A stretch of 39,429 nucleotides of DNA from Pseudoxanthomonas sp. (GTDB lineage: Bacteria > Pseudomonadota > Gammaproteobacteria > Xanthomonadales > Xanthomonadaceae): the NCBI RefSeq assembly GCF_002863005.1, contig NZ_PKDG01000045.1:1-39429 (forward strand). Direction: 5' to 3'. How positions within the stretch are numbered: the stretch's first letter is position 1; the number at the start of each line of letters is the position of its first letter. Shown piece by piece: positions 15,520 to 24,135 of this stretch. Below the pieces are notes generated by a model that saw nothing but the letters and a program-made list of their open reading frames with translations, was not told where the DNA came from and ran no database searches. The translations under genes were made by a program, and so were the position numbers.

Positions 15520-15997
15520 GCGGGTGCTCCGGCGATACGGGAATGCGGGCGGCCTTGGCGAGATCCTTCTCCCGACCGAACGCGAGCAGGATGCGGCGTT
15601 GCTCATCCAACGTCGGCACACGCATTTCATGGCCGGCGACGTCAAGGCGTAGATCGTCGTGCACCTGCACGGGCCGCCATCCCGTGGCCGTCATCAGTTC
15701 CAGTCCACCCATGACTTCCACCGGCATCGGCAGGTGCACGAAGCGGGCGAACGCGGAACGGAAACGGGTTTCGTCTGCAGGGCGGTAGGCCGCATCGACG
15801 TGATCGATCCAGGCCTCCCGCAATTGCAGCGCATCGCGACGGCTGCAGAGTACGTCGATGTCCTGCGGTGCGACATTCGGAATATCCGCCAGCACCATCG
15901 CGGCACTGCCGATGATCCACCAGGGATCGCGGAACGTCCGCATCAGCTCGGGCAAGGCATCGTGCAGGCCTGCGTACAGCGCGGACGTCGACGTCAC
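15509..15997 (-). CDS. Small nucleotidyltransferase-fold protein, unknown function
   Basis: The chosen start is a GTG at 15997 that overlaps the acetyltransferase stop (GTGA), giving 162 residues. The pattern WWIIGSAAMVLADI (residues 26-39) followed by QDIDVLCS (45-52) is the G-S-x(n)-D-x-D core of the Pol-beta nucleotidyltransferase superfamily. A possible third acidic residue lies in MPVEVMGG. Related small proteins occur as antitoxin-like MntA partners or as unassigned enzymes, but no HEPN partner is seen here. Its frame continues upstream within the acetyltransferase gene, but that part has no family character. Confidence 0.7.
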   Translation of the reverse strand: MTSTSALYAGLHDALPELMRTFRDPWWIIGSAAMVLADIPNVAPQDIDVLCSRRDALQLREAWIDHVDAAYRPADETRFRSAFARFVHLPMPVEVMGGLELMTATGWRPVQVHDDLRLDVAGHEMRVPTLDEQRRILLAFGREKDLAKAARIPVSPEHPHVA

Positions 15998-16545
15998 GGT
16001 TGGGCGACCCTGCGTGCCTGCCACTGCGCGCGCGTCTGGCCCCAGACTTCGACCGGTTTCTCGTGGTGCGGTTCGGGAAGGCGATCCATCCGCAGGTAGG
16101 TCGAACCAAGTTTCGCGGCGACCGACTTGGAGTTGGCGTTCTCCGGATCGATGGTATGGATCGCCTCTTCCCAGCCCAGGTGTTCGAACGCCCAGTCGAT
16201 ACTGGCCGTCGCCGCTTCCGGCGCGTAACCGCGGCCCCAAGACTCACGGGCGATGCTCCAGCCCACCTCGGTGCCCGGCCAGCCTTCCGGCTGCCACGGC
16301 CCTACCCGGCCGATCCAGCGGCCGGTCGCTTTCTCGATCACCGAGAACATCCCGAAGCCCTGCAGATGCCAACTGCCCAGCGTGGCCGCGAGGCTGCGCC
16401 ATGCCGGCGAACGGGCCTGCGTGCCGCCGATGTAACGCATGGTCTCTTCATCGGTGGCGAACGCGGCCCACGCTTCGTAGTCCTCCCGCCGCGGCAAGCG
16501 CAGCAGCAGGCGGGGCGTGTCGAGTTGGAGTTCGGAAAGGTCCAT
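15994..16545 (-). CDS. GNAT-family N-acetyltransferase (RimJ/RimL type)
   Basis: A 183-residue protein with the RimJ-type start LDTPRLLLRLPRREDYEAW, a central VGWSIARESWGRGYAPEAATASIDWAF containing the acetyl-CoA loop (R-x-x-W-G-R-G-Y-A), and the terminal IDPENANSKSVAAKLG motif. This subgroup acetylates protein N-termini, small molecules or aminoglycoside-like substrates; the target here is unknown. ATG 16545 is preferred to the in-frame GTG 16593. It overlaps the next gene by four bases. Confidence 0.9.
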   Translation of the reverse strand: MDLSELQLDTPRLLLRLPRREDYEAWAAFATDEETMRYIGGTQARSPAWRSLAATLGSWHLQGFGMFSVIEKATGRWIGRVGPWQPEGWPGTEVGWSIARESWGRGYAPEAATASIDWAFEHLGWEEAIHTIDPENANSKSVAAKLGSTYLRMDRLPEPHHEKPVEVWGQTRAQWQARRVAQP

Positions 16546-16636
16546 CGGTGCCACGTCATCCCAGAACGGAAGGCCATCCCACGCGCTGAACACCCGGTCC
16601 GCGCACGCCGTCGGCCGTGCGCGTTGCGGGACCCGC

Positions 16637-17800
16637 TCAGAACGCGTTGATGCCCGTCAGCTCGCGGCCGATCACCAGCTGGTGCACGGTTTCCGTGCCC
16701 TCGTAGGTGATGACCGATTCCAGGTTCAGCGCGTGGCGGATGGCGGCGTGCTCGGTGGTGATGCCGGCGCCGCCCAGCAGGTCGCGGCATTCGCGGGCAA
16801 TGTCGATGGCCATGCGGCAGTTGTTCCACTTCGCCAGCGACACCTGCGAAGGCGCCATGCTGCCGGCATCCTTCAGGCGACCCAGCTGCAGCGACAGCAA
16901 CTGCGCCAGGGTGATCCGGCGGGCCATCTCGGCCATCTTGATCTGCGCACTCTGGGTGGCCGCGACGGGGCGGTCGAACAGGATGCGTTCCTTGGTGTAG
17001 GCAAGCACTTCGTCGAGGCAGGCGATGGCGGCGCCGATCGGGCCCCAGGTGATGCCGTAGCGCGCCTGGGTCAGGCAGCCCAGCGGGCCCTTCAGGCCTT
17101 TGACGTTGGGCAGGCGGCTGCTGTCGGGCACGCGCACGTTGTCGAAGAACAGCGCGCTGGTCACCGATGCGCGCAGGCTCATCTTGTGCTTGATCTCCTG
17201 CGCGGTGAACCCGGCCATGCCCTTCTCGAGCAGGAAGCCCTGAATCCCGTCGTCGGTCTGCGCCCAGACGATGGCGATGTCGGCCAGGTTGCCGTTGGTG
17301 ATCCACATCTTCGAGCCGTTGATGACCCAATCGTCGCCATCGCGGCGCGCGTGGGTCTTCATGTTGGCCGGGTCGGAGCCGCCGTGGGGCTCGGTCAGGC
17401 CGAAGCAGCCGATCACCTTGCCGGCGGCCATGTCCGGCAACCAGCGCCCGCGCTGTTCTTCGCTGCCGTACGCGTAGATGGGATACATGCACAGCGAGGA
17501 CTGCACGCTGACGAAGCTGCGGATACCGCTGTCGCCGCGCTCGAGTTCCTGACAGATCAGGCCGTAGCTGACCGCATTGAGGCCAGCGCAGCCGTACTTT
17601 TCCGGCAGCGAGGAACCCAGCAGGCCAAGTTCGGCGATCTCCGGCACCAGTTCCTTCGGAAACCGGCCCTGGTCGAACGCGTCGCCGATGATCGGGCGCA
17701 CGCGCTCGTCGGTGAAGCGGGCGACGGCGTCCTGGACGGCGCGCTCCTCTTCGCTCAGCAGGGAACGGACATCGAACAGGTCGTACGGGTTCAGGGCCAT
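16637..17800 (-). CDS. gcdH: Glutaryl-CoA dehydrogenase
   Basis: A 387-residue acyl-CoA dehydrogenase acting in lysine and tryptophan breakdown, converting glutaryl-CoA to crotonyl-CoA and CO2. Subfamily marks are SFVSVQSSLCMYPIYAYGSEEQ, the FAD-loop CFGLTEPHGGSDPANM with MWITNGNLADI, and ARYGITWGPIGAAIACLDEVL. The catalytic Glu lies in ITYEGTETVHQL near residue 368. On the minus strand a TACAAT (17833-17838) upstream could be a -10 box, without a convincing -35. A GC hairpin at 16600-16623 downstream may attenuate transcription before the acetyltransferase gene. Confidence 0.95.
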   Translation of the reverse strand: MALNPYDLFDVRSLLSEEERAVQDAVARFTDERVRPIIGDAFDQGRFPKELVPEIAELGLLGSSLPEKYGCAGLNAVSYGLICQELERGDSGIRSFVSVQSSLCMYPIYAYGSEEQRGRWLPDMAAGKVIGCFGLTEPHGGSDPANMKTHARRDGDDWVINGSKMWITNGNLADIAIVWAQTDDGIQGFLLEKGMAGFTAQEIKHKMSLRASVTSALFFDNVRVPDSSRLPNVKGLKGPLGCLTQARYGITWGPIGAAIACLDEVLAYTKERILFDRPVAATQSAQIKMAEMARRITLAQLLSLQLGRLKDAGSMAPSQVSLAKWNNCRMAIDIARECRDLLGGAGITTEHAAIRHALNLESVITYEGTETVHQLVIGRELTGINAF

Positions 17801-17877
17801 CGCGCTTCAACCGGCATAAGAGGTATCCGGTGATTGTATGCGGTGGCCATCGTGGGCGGTAAGCGCCAGTCCGCACA

Positions 17878-17906
17878 GCAAAGGCCGGCGAAATGCCGGC
17901 CTTTGC
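17878..17906 (-). terminator. Hairpin terminator after the glycine-zipper gene
   Basis: A perfect 12-bp stem, GCAAAGGCCGGC (17878-17889) pairing with GCCGGCCTTTGC (17895-17906), with a five-base loop. It lies 43 bases past the stop of the minus-strand gene at 17949. There is no long T tract, so termination may be only partial. Confidence 0.5.
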
Positions 17907-17948
17907 GGGGTGCCACGTTGAAATGCAGGCCCGGTGCGGGCCGGATCG

Positions 17949-18764
17949 TCAGCCCTTGTCCGGGGCATCCACGCTGGCCGTCTGAGTCACCACCTGCCCG
18001 TCGATCACCGGCAGGCGATCGCCCGGCTTCTGGTCCAGGCGGATCGTCTTGTCCTGGCCCTCGAAACGATAGGTCACGTCATAACCGATCACCTTGTCGG
18101 TGGTGCCGAGCGCAATGCGGTTGCCCGGCTTGCTGTCCATGCGCATGGTGCCGGTGGAGCCATCAGGATTGCGGTACGTCACGTTGTAACCCGTCACCCG
18201 CGACGACTCCGACGTCGCGTTCTCGGTGTGGCACTGGCGCTCGGTGCGATTCACGACCCGGCCACCCACGTGGCGCTTGTCCACCTGGTTGCCGATCGCA
18301 CCGCCCGCCACGGCACCCACGACCGTGGCCGCCTTCTTGCCGTTGCCGCCGCCCACTTGGTTGCCCAGCAGGCCACCGATCACCGCACCGGCCACCGTAC
18401 CCCCCGCGTTGCCATCGCGTTCGGGCAGGCGCTCCTGCACGACCACGTCTTCGCACACCTCGCGCGGCGAACTGGTCGTGGTGGTCTCGCGCACTGCCTC
18501 GGTGCCGATCACCGTCGCATACAGCTTCTCGGAACTGGTGACCGGCTCCGACTTCACCACGGTGGCGTACTGCAACGTGCCCATGGGGATCTGGTTGTCG
18601 ATCATGGCCGCGTCATCCGCGACCAGCGTGCCATCGGCCGCCGTCACCAAGCCGTCCTGGCCGGTCGGGCTCTTGTCCCCGCCCTTGAGGAACGCCGCCG
18701 TGGCGACACCGCCCACCAGCAATGCGCCGACGGCAACCAGAATCGTTGTGGTATTGCTCTTCAT
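17949..18764 (-). CDS. Glycine-zipper 2TM-domain envelope protein
   Basis: A 271-residue protein with an uncleaved or cleaved N-terminal hydrophobic segment (TTILVAVGALLVGGVATAAF, residues 6-25). A glycine-zipper pair in the middle (GGTVAGAVIGGLLGNQV and VVGAVAGGAIGNQVDKR) is typical of the Rick_17kDa/2TM family. The C-terminus has two similar beta segments (VTGYNVTYRNPDG and VIGYDVTYRFEGQ). ATG 18764 has a strong GGAGG seven bases upstream, which decides the start over the longer frame to 18893. It is probably associated with the outer membrane or periplasm; the precise role is unknown. Confidence 0.85.
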   Translation of the reverse strand: MKSNTTTILVAVGALLVGGVATAAFLKGGDKSPTGQDGLVTAADGTLVADDAAMIDNQIPMGTLQYATVVKSEPVTSSEKLYATVIGTEAVRETTTTSSPREVCEDVVVQERLPERDGNAGGTVAGAVIGGLLGNQVGGGNGKKAATVVGAVAGGAIGNQVDKRHVGGRVVNRTERQCHTENATSESSRVTGYNVTYRNPDGSTGTMRMDSKPGNRIALGTTDKVIGYDVTYRFEGQDKTIRLDQKPGDRLPVIDGQVVTQTASVDAPDKG

Positions 18765-18934
18765 CGCTGCCTCCAAGTCGGGCTGCCCCGATTCACATTC
18801 GCCATCATTGCACCACTGGGAACCTGAACAAAGTACCGGTGAAGGCCCACGAAAACGAACGAAAAATGAACGCTTCCGCGACGTTCGGATCATGCTAGCG
18901 TGGCGTCCGTTGCACTCCGGAACGAGTCTCCTCC

Positions 18935-19153
18935 ATGCCGAACCCGCTACTGCTGCCGTTGCTCGACTGGGCCCGCAAGCTGCGCTATCCGACCTTGTTC
19001 AAGATCACGGCTGCGCTCTTCGTCGTCACGCTGTTCCTGCCCGATCCCTTCCCGTTCGTGGACGAAATCCTCTTCGGCCTGGGCACGCTGTTGCTGGCGA
19101 ACTGGAAACGGCGCAAGGAACCACCGCCCGCCATCGAGCCCACCCAGCGCTGA
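18935..19153 (+). CDS. Small membrane protein (DUF6116-like)
   Basis: A 72-residue protein with one or two hydrophobic segments (LFKITAALFVVTLFL, and ILFGLGTLLLANW), a proline-rich linker between them, and a basic C-terminus (KRRKEPPP). It resembles small conserved Xanthomonadaceae proteins. The stop is three bases before the TatD gene start, so the two are probably cotranscribed. Function unknown. Confidence 0.7.
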   Translation: MPNPLLLPLLDWARKLRYPTLFKITAALFVVTLFLPDPFPFVDEILFGLGTLLLANWKRRKEPPPAIEPTQR

Positions 19154-19156
19154 CAG

Positions 19157-19924
19157 ATGCTGGTCGACAGCCACAGCCATTTCGACGCCGCCGAGTTCGA
19201 TGGCGATCGCACCGCCGTGCTGGCGCGTGCGCGCAGCGCCGGGGTGACGCGCCAGATCGTTCCGGCGGTTGCCGCGTCGACCTGGCCGGGACTTCGTGAC
19301 GTCTGCCTGCAGGATTCCGGTCTGTTCCCCGCCTATGGCTTGCATCCGATGTACCTCGCCGAGCATCGCCCGGAGCATCTGGACGCACTGAGGCAGTGGA
19401 TCCAGCGCGAGCATCCGGTGGCGATCGGCGAATGCGGGCTGGACTTCTTCGTGGACGGTCTGGATGCCGACGCACAGCAACAGTTTTTCGATGGCCAACT
19501 GCGCGTGGCGCGCGAATTCGGCCTGCCGGTGATCGTGCATGCACGACGCGCGGTGGACGCCGTGATCGCAGCGATCAGGCGCGTGCGTGGACTGACCGGC
19601 GTCGTCCACAGCTTCTCCGGCAGTCCGGAGCAGGCGCGCCAGTTGTGGGGGATGGGTTTCCTGATCGGCCTGGGCGGACCCGTCACTTACGAGCGTGCGA
19701 ACCGCCTGCGCGCACTGGCACGCACGATGCCGCTCGACTACCTGCTGCTGGAGACCGATGCGCCGGACCAGCCGGACGCCGGCATCCGCGGGCAACGCAA
19801 CGAGCCCGAACGCCTGTCCGTAGTGCGCGACGTGATTGCCAGCCTGCGCGACATAGCGCCGGAGGACGTCGCTGCCGCGACAACGCGCAACGCCGAGCGC
19901 CTTTTCAAGCTGCCGGTGGCCTGA
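19157..19924 (+). CDS. TatD-family metal-dependent DNase
   Basis: A 255-residue TIM-barrel hydrolase. Metal ligands are visible as HSHFD (residues 6-10), the GLHP turn, IGECGLDFF with its Glu, VIVHAR, VVHSFSG and LLLETDAP near the C-terminus. The family has 3'-to-5' DNase activity and roles in DNA repair. It lies directly after the small membrane gene. Its end overlaps the end of the convergent tcdA by 20 bases. Confidence 0.93.
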   Translation: MLVDSHSHFDAAEFDGDRTAVLARARSAGVTRQIVPAVAASTWPGLRDVCLQDSGLFPAYGLHPMYLAEHRPEHLDALRQWIQREHPVAIGECGLDFFVDGLDADAQQQFFDGQLRVAREFGLPVIVHARRAVDAVIAAIRRVRGLTGVVHSFSGSPEQARQLWGMGFLIGLGGPVTYERANRLRALARTMPLDYLLLETDAPDQPDAGIRGQRNEPERLSVVRDVIASLRDIAPEDVAAATTRNAERLFKLPVA

Positions 19925-20720
19925 GCGCCGTCTTCGCGGGCTTGGCCAGCAGTTCGAGCGCCTTGCCCACCATCGCGAACGCAAACGCACCGGTGATATG
20001 GGTGGCGGCCCCCAGCCCCACACCGCAATCCAGTTTCAGCGCCGCATCCGCCCCCAGCTGCGGGCGCAGGCCGCAGACGCTGCCGTCGGCCTGCGGATAC
20101 TTGACGTTTTCGAGCGAGTACACGGCCTGCACCCCGAAGTAGCGGTCGCTGTTCTTGGGGAAATTGAACTCCGCGCGCAACTTCTTGCGTACCAGCGCCA
20201 GCAGCGCGTCGTGTTCGGTACGCGAAAGATCACGAAGGCGGATCTGGGTGGGATCGGTGCGACCGCCGGCGGACCCGGATACCACGATCGGCAACTTGCG
20301 GCGGCGGCACCAGGCGATCATTTCCACCTTGACCCGGAAACTGTCGCACGCATCGAGCACCAGGTCGAAGCCGCGATCCAGCAGCTCGCCCATGTTGCCG
20401 GACGTGAGGAACTGCGGCACGGCATCGATATCGATCAGCGGGTTGATCGCGCGGCACCGCTCGGCCATCGCCTCGGCCTTGTTGCGCCCGTAGTGCCCTT
20501 CGAGGGCCGGCAATTGGCGGTTGGTGTTGGACACGCAGATGTCGTCGGCATCAATCAATGTGAGATGACCCACACCGGAGCGCGCCAGCGCCTCCACCAC
20601 CCACGAGCCCACGCCGCCCATGCCCACCACGGCGACGCGCGCCTGCGCATGGCGTTCTACGGTTCCCACGCCATAGAGGCGGTCGATGCCGGCGAACCGG
20701 TCCCGGAGTTCTTTCTTCAT
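19905..20720 (-). CDS. tcdA: tRNA threonylcarbamoyladenosine dehydratase TcdA (CsdL)
   Basis: A 271-residue E1/MoeB-like ATP-dependent enzyme that cyclises t6A37 of tRNA to ct6A. It starts with RFAGIDRLYG and the adenylation fold VAVVGMGGVGSWVVEALARSG (about 29-49). LIDADDICVSNTNRQ and LVLDACDSFRVK follow. SGSAGGRTDPTQIRLRDLSRT is a TcdA subfamily mark that separates it from ThiF and MoeB. The length matches E. coli TcdA. It converges with the TatD gene. Confidence 0.93.
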   Translation of the reverse strand: MKKELRDRFAGIDRLYGVGTVERHAQARVAVVGMGGVGSWVVEALARSGVGHLTLIDADDICVSNTNRQLPALEGHYGRNKAEAMAERCRAINPLIDIDAVPQFLTSGNMGELLDRGFDLVLDACDSFRVKVEMIAWCRRRKLPIVVSGSAGGRTDPTQIRLRDLSRTEHDALLALVRKKLRAEFNFPKNSDRYFGVQAVYSLENVKYPQADGSVCGLRPQLGADAALKLDCGVGLGAATHITGAFAFAMVGKALELLAKPAKTALRPPAA

Positions 20721-20796
20721 GGCGCCAGTGTAAGCCGTGGCGCAAACCGTGATGGCCGTCGTACCATCGCGGCGTCATCCACAAGGAGCCCGCCGC

Positions 20797-21237
20797 ATGG
20801 CCAGCCAACCCGACACCAAGAAGCCCTCCGCCGCGTCGCGCTACCTCTTCCTCTTCTTGATCGGCCTGGTGGTGGGTGCTGTCTGTACGGTCATGGCGAT
20901 GCGCGCGTTGCAGGCGCGGCAGGATCCCTTCCCCCACAGCGTAATGCACGTGATGGCCAGGCACTCGGCGCAATTGGCCGACACGGTGAAGCAGAACCGC
21001 TGCGCGGCCACCGACACCATCCCGCACGTACGCACACTGCGAGCGATGGCGAACGATCTGGACATGGCATTCCCAGGGATCGCGGACGACCAGCGGTTCA
21101 AAGCGCATACCAGCCAGTTCCGCGCGGACCTGGACGCGGCCCTGAGCGCGCCGCCCACCGACTGCGCGGCCGCAGGCGCCCTGGTCGAGAAGGTAGGGGC
21201 GGACTGCAAGGCCTGCCATCAGGATTTCCGGGGATGA
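20797..21237 (+). CDS. Membrane-anchored cytochrome c'/c556-like protein
   Basis: A 146-residue protein with a single N-terminal span (YLFLFLIGLVVGAVCTVMAM, about 20-39), then a helical periplasmic domain ending in DCKACHQDFRG. The terminal C-K-A-C-H followed by F-R is the usual heme-attachment site of the cytochrome c' and c556 families. ATG 20797 is chosen because AAGGAG lies 10 bases upstream; a longer frame begins at 20737. The sixth heme ligand cannot be assigned. A hairpin (21270-21289) follows. Confidence 0.82.
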   Translation: MASQPDTKKPSAASRYLFLFLIGLVVGAVCTVMAMRALQARQDPFPHSVMHVMARHSAQLADTVKQNRCAATDTIPHVRTLRAMANDLDMAFPGIADDQRFKAHTSQFRADLDAALSAPPTDCAAAGALVEKVGADCKACHQDFRG

Positions 21238-21269
21238 CGATAGCCGCGGCATGAATCGCACCTGACATC

Positions 21270-21289
21270 CGGGCCGCGCAAGCGGCCCG
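21270..21289 (+). terminator. Probable terminator hairpin after the cytochrome gene
   Basis: CGGGCCGC (21270-21277) pairs with GCGGCCCG (21282-21289) around a GCAA tetraloop, followed by ATTGTCATGATGTT. The stem is strong but the T tract is poor. Confidence 0.45.
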
Positions 21290-21378
21290 ATTGTCATGAT
21301 GTTCACGCGGTCATGTGGAGCATGCGCCCCGACGGGACACGATCATCCTGACGGTCCTACCATCCACAGGAGGCATCC

Positions 21379-21855
21379 ATGAACCTGCGTCTTCTCGCCA
21401 TCGGCATGACGACGGCCGTCGCCCTCGCCGGCTGTGCAAGCACGTCCCCGGGCTACGGCAGCAGCGGCTACGGCGGTGGCTACAACAATGCGCCGGCCAA
21501 CCGCTACTGCGCGGACTGCGGCATCGTCGAACGCATCGACGTGGTGTCGTCCGGCCGCAGCGCTCCGTCCGCGACCGGCGCCGTGCTGGGCGGCATCGTC
21601 GGTGCGGTCGCCGGCCGCCAGATCTCGGACCGCACGGGCGGCAGCGAAGGCAACAAGAATGTCTCCACGGTTGCAGGCGCGGTGGCAGGTGCCGCCGCCG
21701 GCAACGCGATCCAGAACCGCACCACCGGTGACACCTACAACATCACGGTGCGCATGGACGATGGACGCCGCGTGACGATCAGCCAGCGCGACCTCGGCGG
21801 GGTCCGGGAGAACACCTACGTCCGCATCCAGAACGGTCGCGTGGTCATCCGCTGA
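21379..21855 (+). CDS. Glycine-zipper 2TM outer-membrane lipoprotein
   Basis: A 158-residue lipoprotein with a signal ending in LAGC, acylated at Cys19 (TTAVALAGCASTS). A Gly/Tyr/Ser-rich linker leads to a glycine-zipper pair (GAVLGGIVGAVAGRQI and VAGAVAGAAAGNAIQ, about residues 67-115), then the ITVRMDDGRRVTISQRD C-terminal fold of the SlyB/Pcp type. AGGAGG lies seven bases before the ATG. It is a second protein of the same broad class as that at 17949. A bidirectional terminator follows. Confidence 0.88.
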   Translation: MNLRLLAIGMTTAVALAGCASTSPGYGSSGYGGGYNNAPANRYCADCGIVERIDVVSSGRSAPSATGAVLGGIVGAVAGRQISDRTGGSEGNKNVSTVAGAVAGAAAGNAIQNRTTGDTYNITVRMDDGRRVTISQRDLGGVRENTYVRIQNGRVVIR

Positions 21856-21879
21856 TCGCCCGCGCGACACCGCAGCAAA

Positions 21880-21909
21880 GAAAAAGCCCGGCATCCGCCG
21901 GGCTTTTTC
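21880..21909. terminator. Bidirectional intrinsic terminator
   Basis: AAAAAGCCCGGC pairs with GCCGGGCTTTTT around the loop ATCC, giving a GC stem flanked by A5 and T5. It serves the lipoprotein gene on the + strand and the cold-shock gene on the minus strand, which converge here. Confidence 0.85.
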
Positions 21910-21950
21910 CTGTGGAGCCCGCGCCTTCGCGCGGTCCTGCATTCTCCAGT

Positions 21951-22160
21951 TCAGACCGGCTGGACGGCATCCGCCTGGAGGCCCTTCTGGCCCTGCACGA
22001 CGGTGAAGCTGACCTTCTGGCCTTCCTTCAGGCTCTTGAAGCCCTGGGTCTGGATGGCACGGAAATGCACGAACACGTCCTCACCATTCTCGCGGCTGAT
22101 GAAGCCGAAGCCCTTGGCATCGTTGAACCATTTGACGGTTCCGGTTTCACGATCAGACAT
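21951..22160 (-). CDS. Cold-shock domain protein (CspA family)
   Basis: A 69-residue single-stranded nucleic-acid chaperone. It has the complete OB fold with RNP1 KGFGFI (about 16-21) and RNP2 VFVHF (about 29-33), starting [12 protein letters not shown]. It is followed by the shared terminator. The upstream region to 22389 (about 230 bases) is free of genes and large enough for the long leader that cold-shock mRNAs usually have. A TTGACT on the minus strand (22348-22353) is a possible -35 box, but the -10 match (near 22324-22330) is weak. Confidence 0.96.
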   Translation of the reverse strand: MSDRETGTVKWFNDAKGFGFISRENGEDVFVHFRAIQTQGFKSLKEGQKVSFTVVQGQKGLQADAVQPV

Positions 22161-22389
22161 CTACTTGCTCCTTGAAACGGGTGGTGGATACGCCTGCTGG
22201 GCGGCTGGTTGCAAGGAGGAAGCGAGGTACAAGGATGCAGCGGATCATGGATCTACCCCATCAGGCCACGATTCACGGTGACCTTGGCAACGGCAGCGGC
22301 CGCACAGTAACCCGGCATTTGGCAAAATGCAAACACGTGAGCCGAAAAGTCAACCCCCAGACAACCCTTTGATTCCTCAGGAGATTTGA

Positions 22390-22875
22390 TTGGACATCCA
22401 GATGCTTTATTACGCCTTGGCGGTGGTACTGATCCTGGTGGGCGTGGCCGGGGTGATCCTGCCTGCCCTGCCCGGCCTGCCGCTGGTGTTCGCGGGCATG
22501 CTGCTGGCCGCCTGGGCGGGTGACTTCCAGCAGATCGGCTGGGTGACGCTGGTGGTGCTGGGACTGCTCACGGCGCTCTCGTTCGCGGCCGACATTTTCT
22601 CCACCGCGGTCGGCGCGCAGCGTGTCGGCGCCAGCCGCAAGGCGCTCTGGGGCACGGTGATCGGCACCTTCGCCGGCCTGTTCTTCATGCCCATCGGCCT
22701 GCTGGCCGGCCCGTTCATCGGTGCGCTGCTCGGCGAGCTCTGGCATGGGCGCGAGTTGCGGCAGGCGACGAAGGTCGGGCTGGGGACCTGGCTGGGCATC
22801 GTGCTGGGCGTTGTCCTGAAGCTGGGGCTGACCTTCGCGATGCTGGGCCTGTTCGTCTTCGCCTGGATCTTCTAG
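22390..22875 (+). CDS. DUF456 membrane protein
   Basis: A 161-residue protein with about four to five spans. The start LYYALAVVLILVGVAGVILPALPGLPLVFAGMLL is the DUF456 signature (residues 5-38), and GTVIGTFAGLFFMPIGLLAGPFIGALLGEL is the second conserved glycine-rich block. The TTG at 22390 is preferred because CAGGAG is placed six to seven bases before it; an ATG at 22402 is the alternative. Function unknown. Confidence 0.88.
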   Translation: MDIQMLYYALAVVLILVGVAGVILPALPGLPLVFAGMLLAAWAGDFQQIGWVTLVVLGLLTALSFAADIFSTAVGAQRVGASRKALWGTVIGTFAGLFFMPIGLLAGPFIGALLGELWHGRELRQATKVGLGTWLGIVLGVVLKLGLTFAMLGLFVFAWIF

Positions 22876-22950
22876 GCCATGTCGACGCGCCTTCGCGCCC
22901 ATGGCTGGCAGAATACCGCTCCCCACCCGCACTCCCTGATCGAGCCCCGC

Positions 22951-24135
22951 ATGACGCACCGCGCCCGACTCCTGCCGCTGGCCATCGGCGTTTCCCTCTC
23001 GTTCGCTGCCCAGGCGCAGGACGCACCGGCCGTTCCCTCCGCCGAGGCCTGCTTCCTGCTCGAGAACGATGCCGCCCGCCTGGCCTGTTACGACCAAGCG
23101 CTGGGCAGGAGCGCCCGCGACACGCGGACCGCGGACGAACAGGCGCGCGCTGCGAAGGAAGCCGAGGCGCAGGCGCGCGAGCAGGCGCGTGCGTCGGCCC
23201 GCGCCGAGGCCGAGGCGGCCAAAGCGGCGGACCTGCCCATGGGCGAGCGCGCCCGCCGGCGCATGGGCGCCTGGTTCCGGGTCGACGACGAGGCGGACGC
23301 CGACCTAATCGCCAACGCCGGCCGCGGTTCGCTGCTCGACAGCCGCTGGGAGCTGGCCAAGGATTCGAAGCTGGGTGTCTTCCAGTTGCGCGCCTACAAG
23401 CCCATGTACCTGCTGCCAGCGTTCTGGACCAGCCAGGTCAACGAGACGCCCTCCTCGCCCAATCCCGACAACACGGTCACCGAGCCGCAGGCACTGCAGG
23501 ACATCGAGGCGAAGTTCCAGCTGAGCTTCAAGACCAAGTTCGCCGAGAACCTGTTCGGCGACAACGGCGACATCTGGGGCGCGTACACCCAGAGCTCGCG
23601 CTGGCAGGTCTATAACGGTGAGGAATCACGCCCGTTCCGCGAAACCAATTACGAACCCGAAGTGATGCTGGTGTTCCGCAACAACTACAGCCTGGCGGGC
23701 TGGAAGGGGCGGATGGCGGGCATCGGCATCAACCACCAGTCCAACGGCCGCAGCGATCCGCTGTCGCGCAGCTGGAACCGCGTCATCGCCACCATCGGCC
23801 TGGATCGCGAGAACTGGGCTTTCGTCGTGCGTCCGTGGTATCGCGTTCCGGACGGCAACGACGACGACAACCCGGATATCGAGGACTACATCGGCCGCGG
23901 CGATGCGATGCTCACCTACGCGCGCGACGGCCATGTATTCACCGTACTGGGCCGGCACTCGCTGCGTGGCGGCGATCAGTCGCACGGCGCCCTGCAGCTG
24001 GACTACGGCTTCCCGATCAATCGCGCGTTCCGCGCCCACGTGCAGTTGTTCCATGGCTACGGCGAAAGCCTGATCGACTACAACCACAAGGCCACCTACG
24101 TCGGCCTGGGCATCTCGTTGCTGGACTGGTACTGA
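22951..24135 (+). CDS. pldA: Outer-membrane phospholipase A
   Basis: A 394-residue protein. It has a signal peptide (residues 1-22, ending AAQAQ), a charged Ala/Glu/Arg-rich helical or coiled-coil stretch (about 52-95) that is not part of the usual barrel, and then the OMPLA beta-barrel. The active-site block is INHQSNGRSDP: His262, Ser264 and, 12 residues later, Asn276. That is the same spacing as the E. coli His142-Ser144-Asn156 triad. The enzyme hydrolyses phospholipids that reach the outer leaflet. ATG 22951 is taken because it starts a signal peptide; the frame extends to 22879. The stop overlaps the arsC start (TGATG). Confidence 0.93.
   Translation: MTHRARLLPLAIGVSLSFAAQAQDAPAVPSAEACFLLENDAARLACYDQALGRSARDTRTADEQARAAKEAEAQAREQARASARAEAEAAKAADLPMGERARRRMGAWFRVDDEADADLIANAGRGSLLDSRWELAKDSKLGVFQLRAYKPMYLLPAFWTSQVNETPSSPNPDNTVTEPQALQDIEAKFQLSFKTKFAENLFGDNGDIWGAYTQSSRWQVYNGEESRPFRETNYEPEVMLVFRNNYSLAGWKGRMAGIGINHQSNGRSDPLSRSWNRVIATIGLDRENWAFVVRPWYRVPDGNDDDNPDIEDYIGRGDAMLTYARDGHVFTVLGRHSLRGGDQSHGALQLDYGFPINRAFRAHVQLFHGYGESLIDYNHKATYVGLGISLLDWY

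Noticed and set aside
16600..16623. Terminator after gcdH
   Set aside because: The 8-bp hairpin is real but has no T tract and lies inside a likely operon, so only a mention in the gcdH entry was kept.
22324..22353. Cold-shock gene promoter on the minus strand
   Set aside because: The TTGACT at 22348-22353 is plausible but the -10 box matches only about half of the consensus, so it was not listed as a separate feature.
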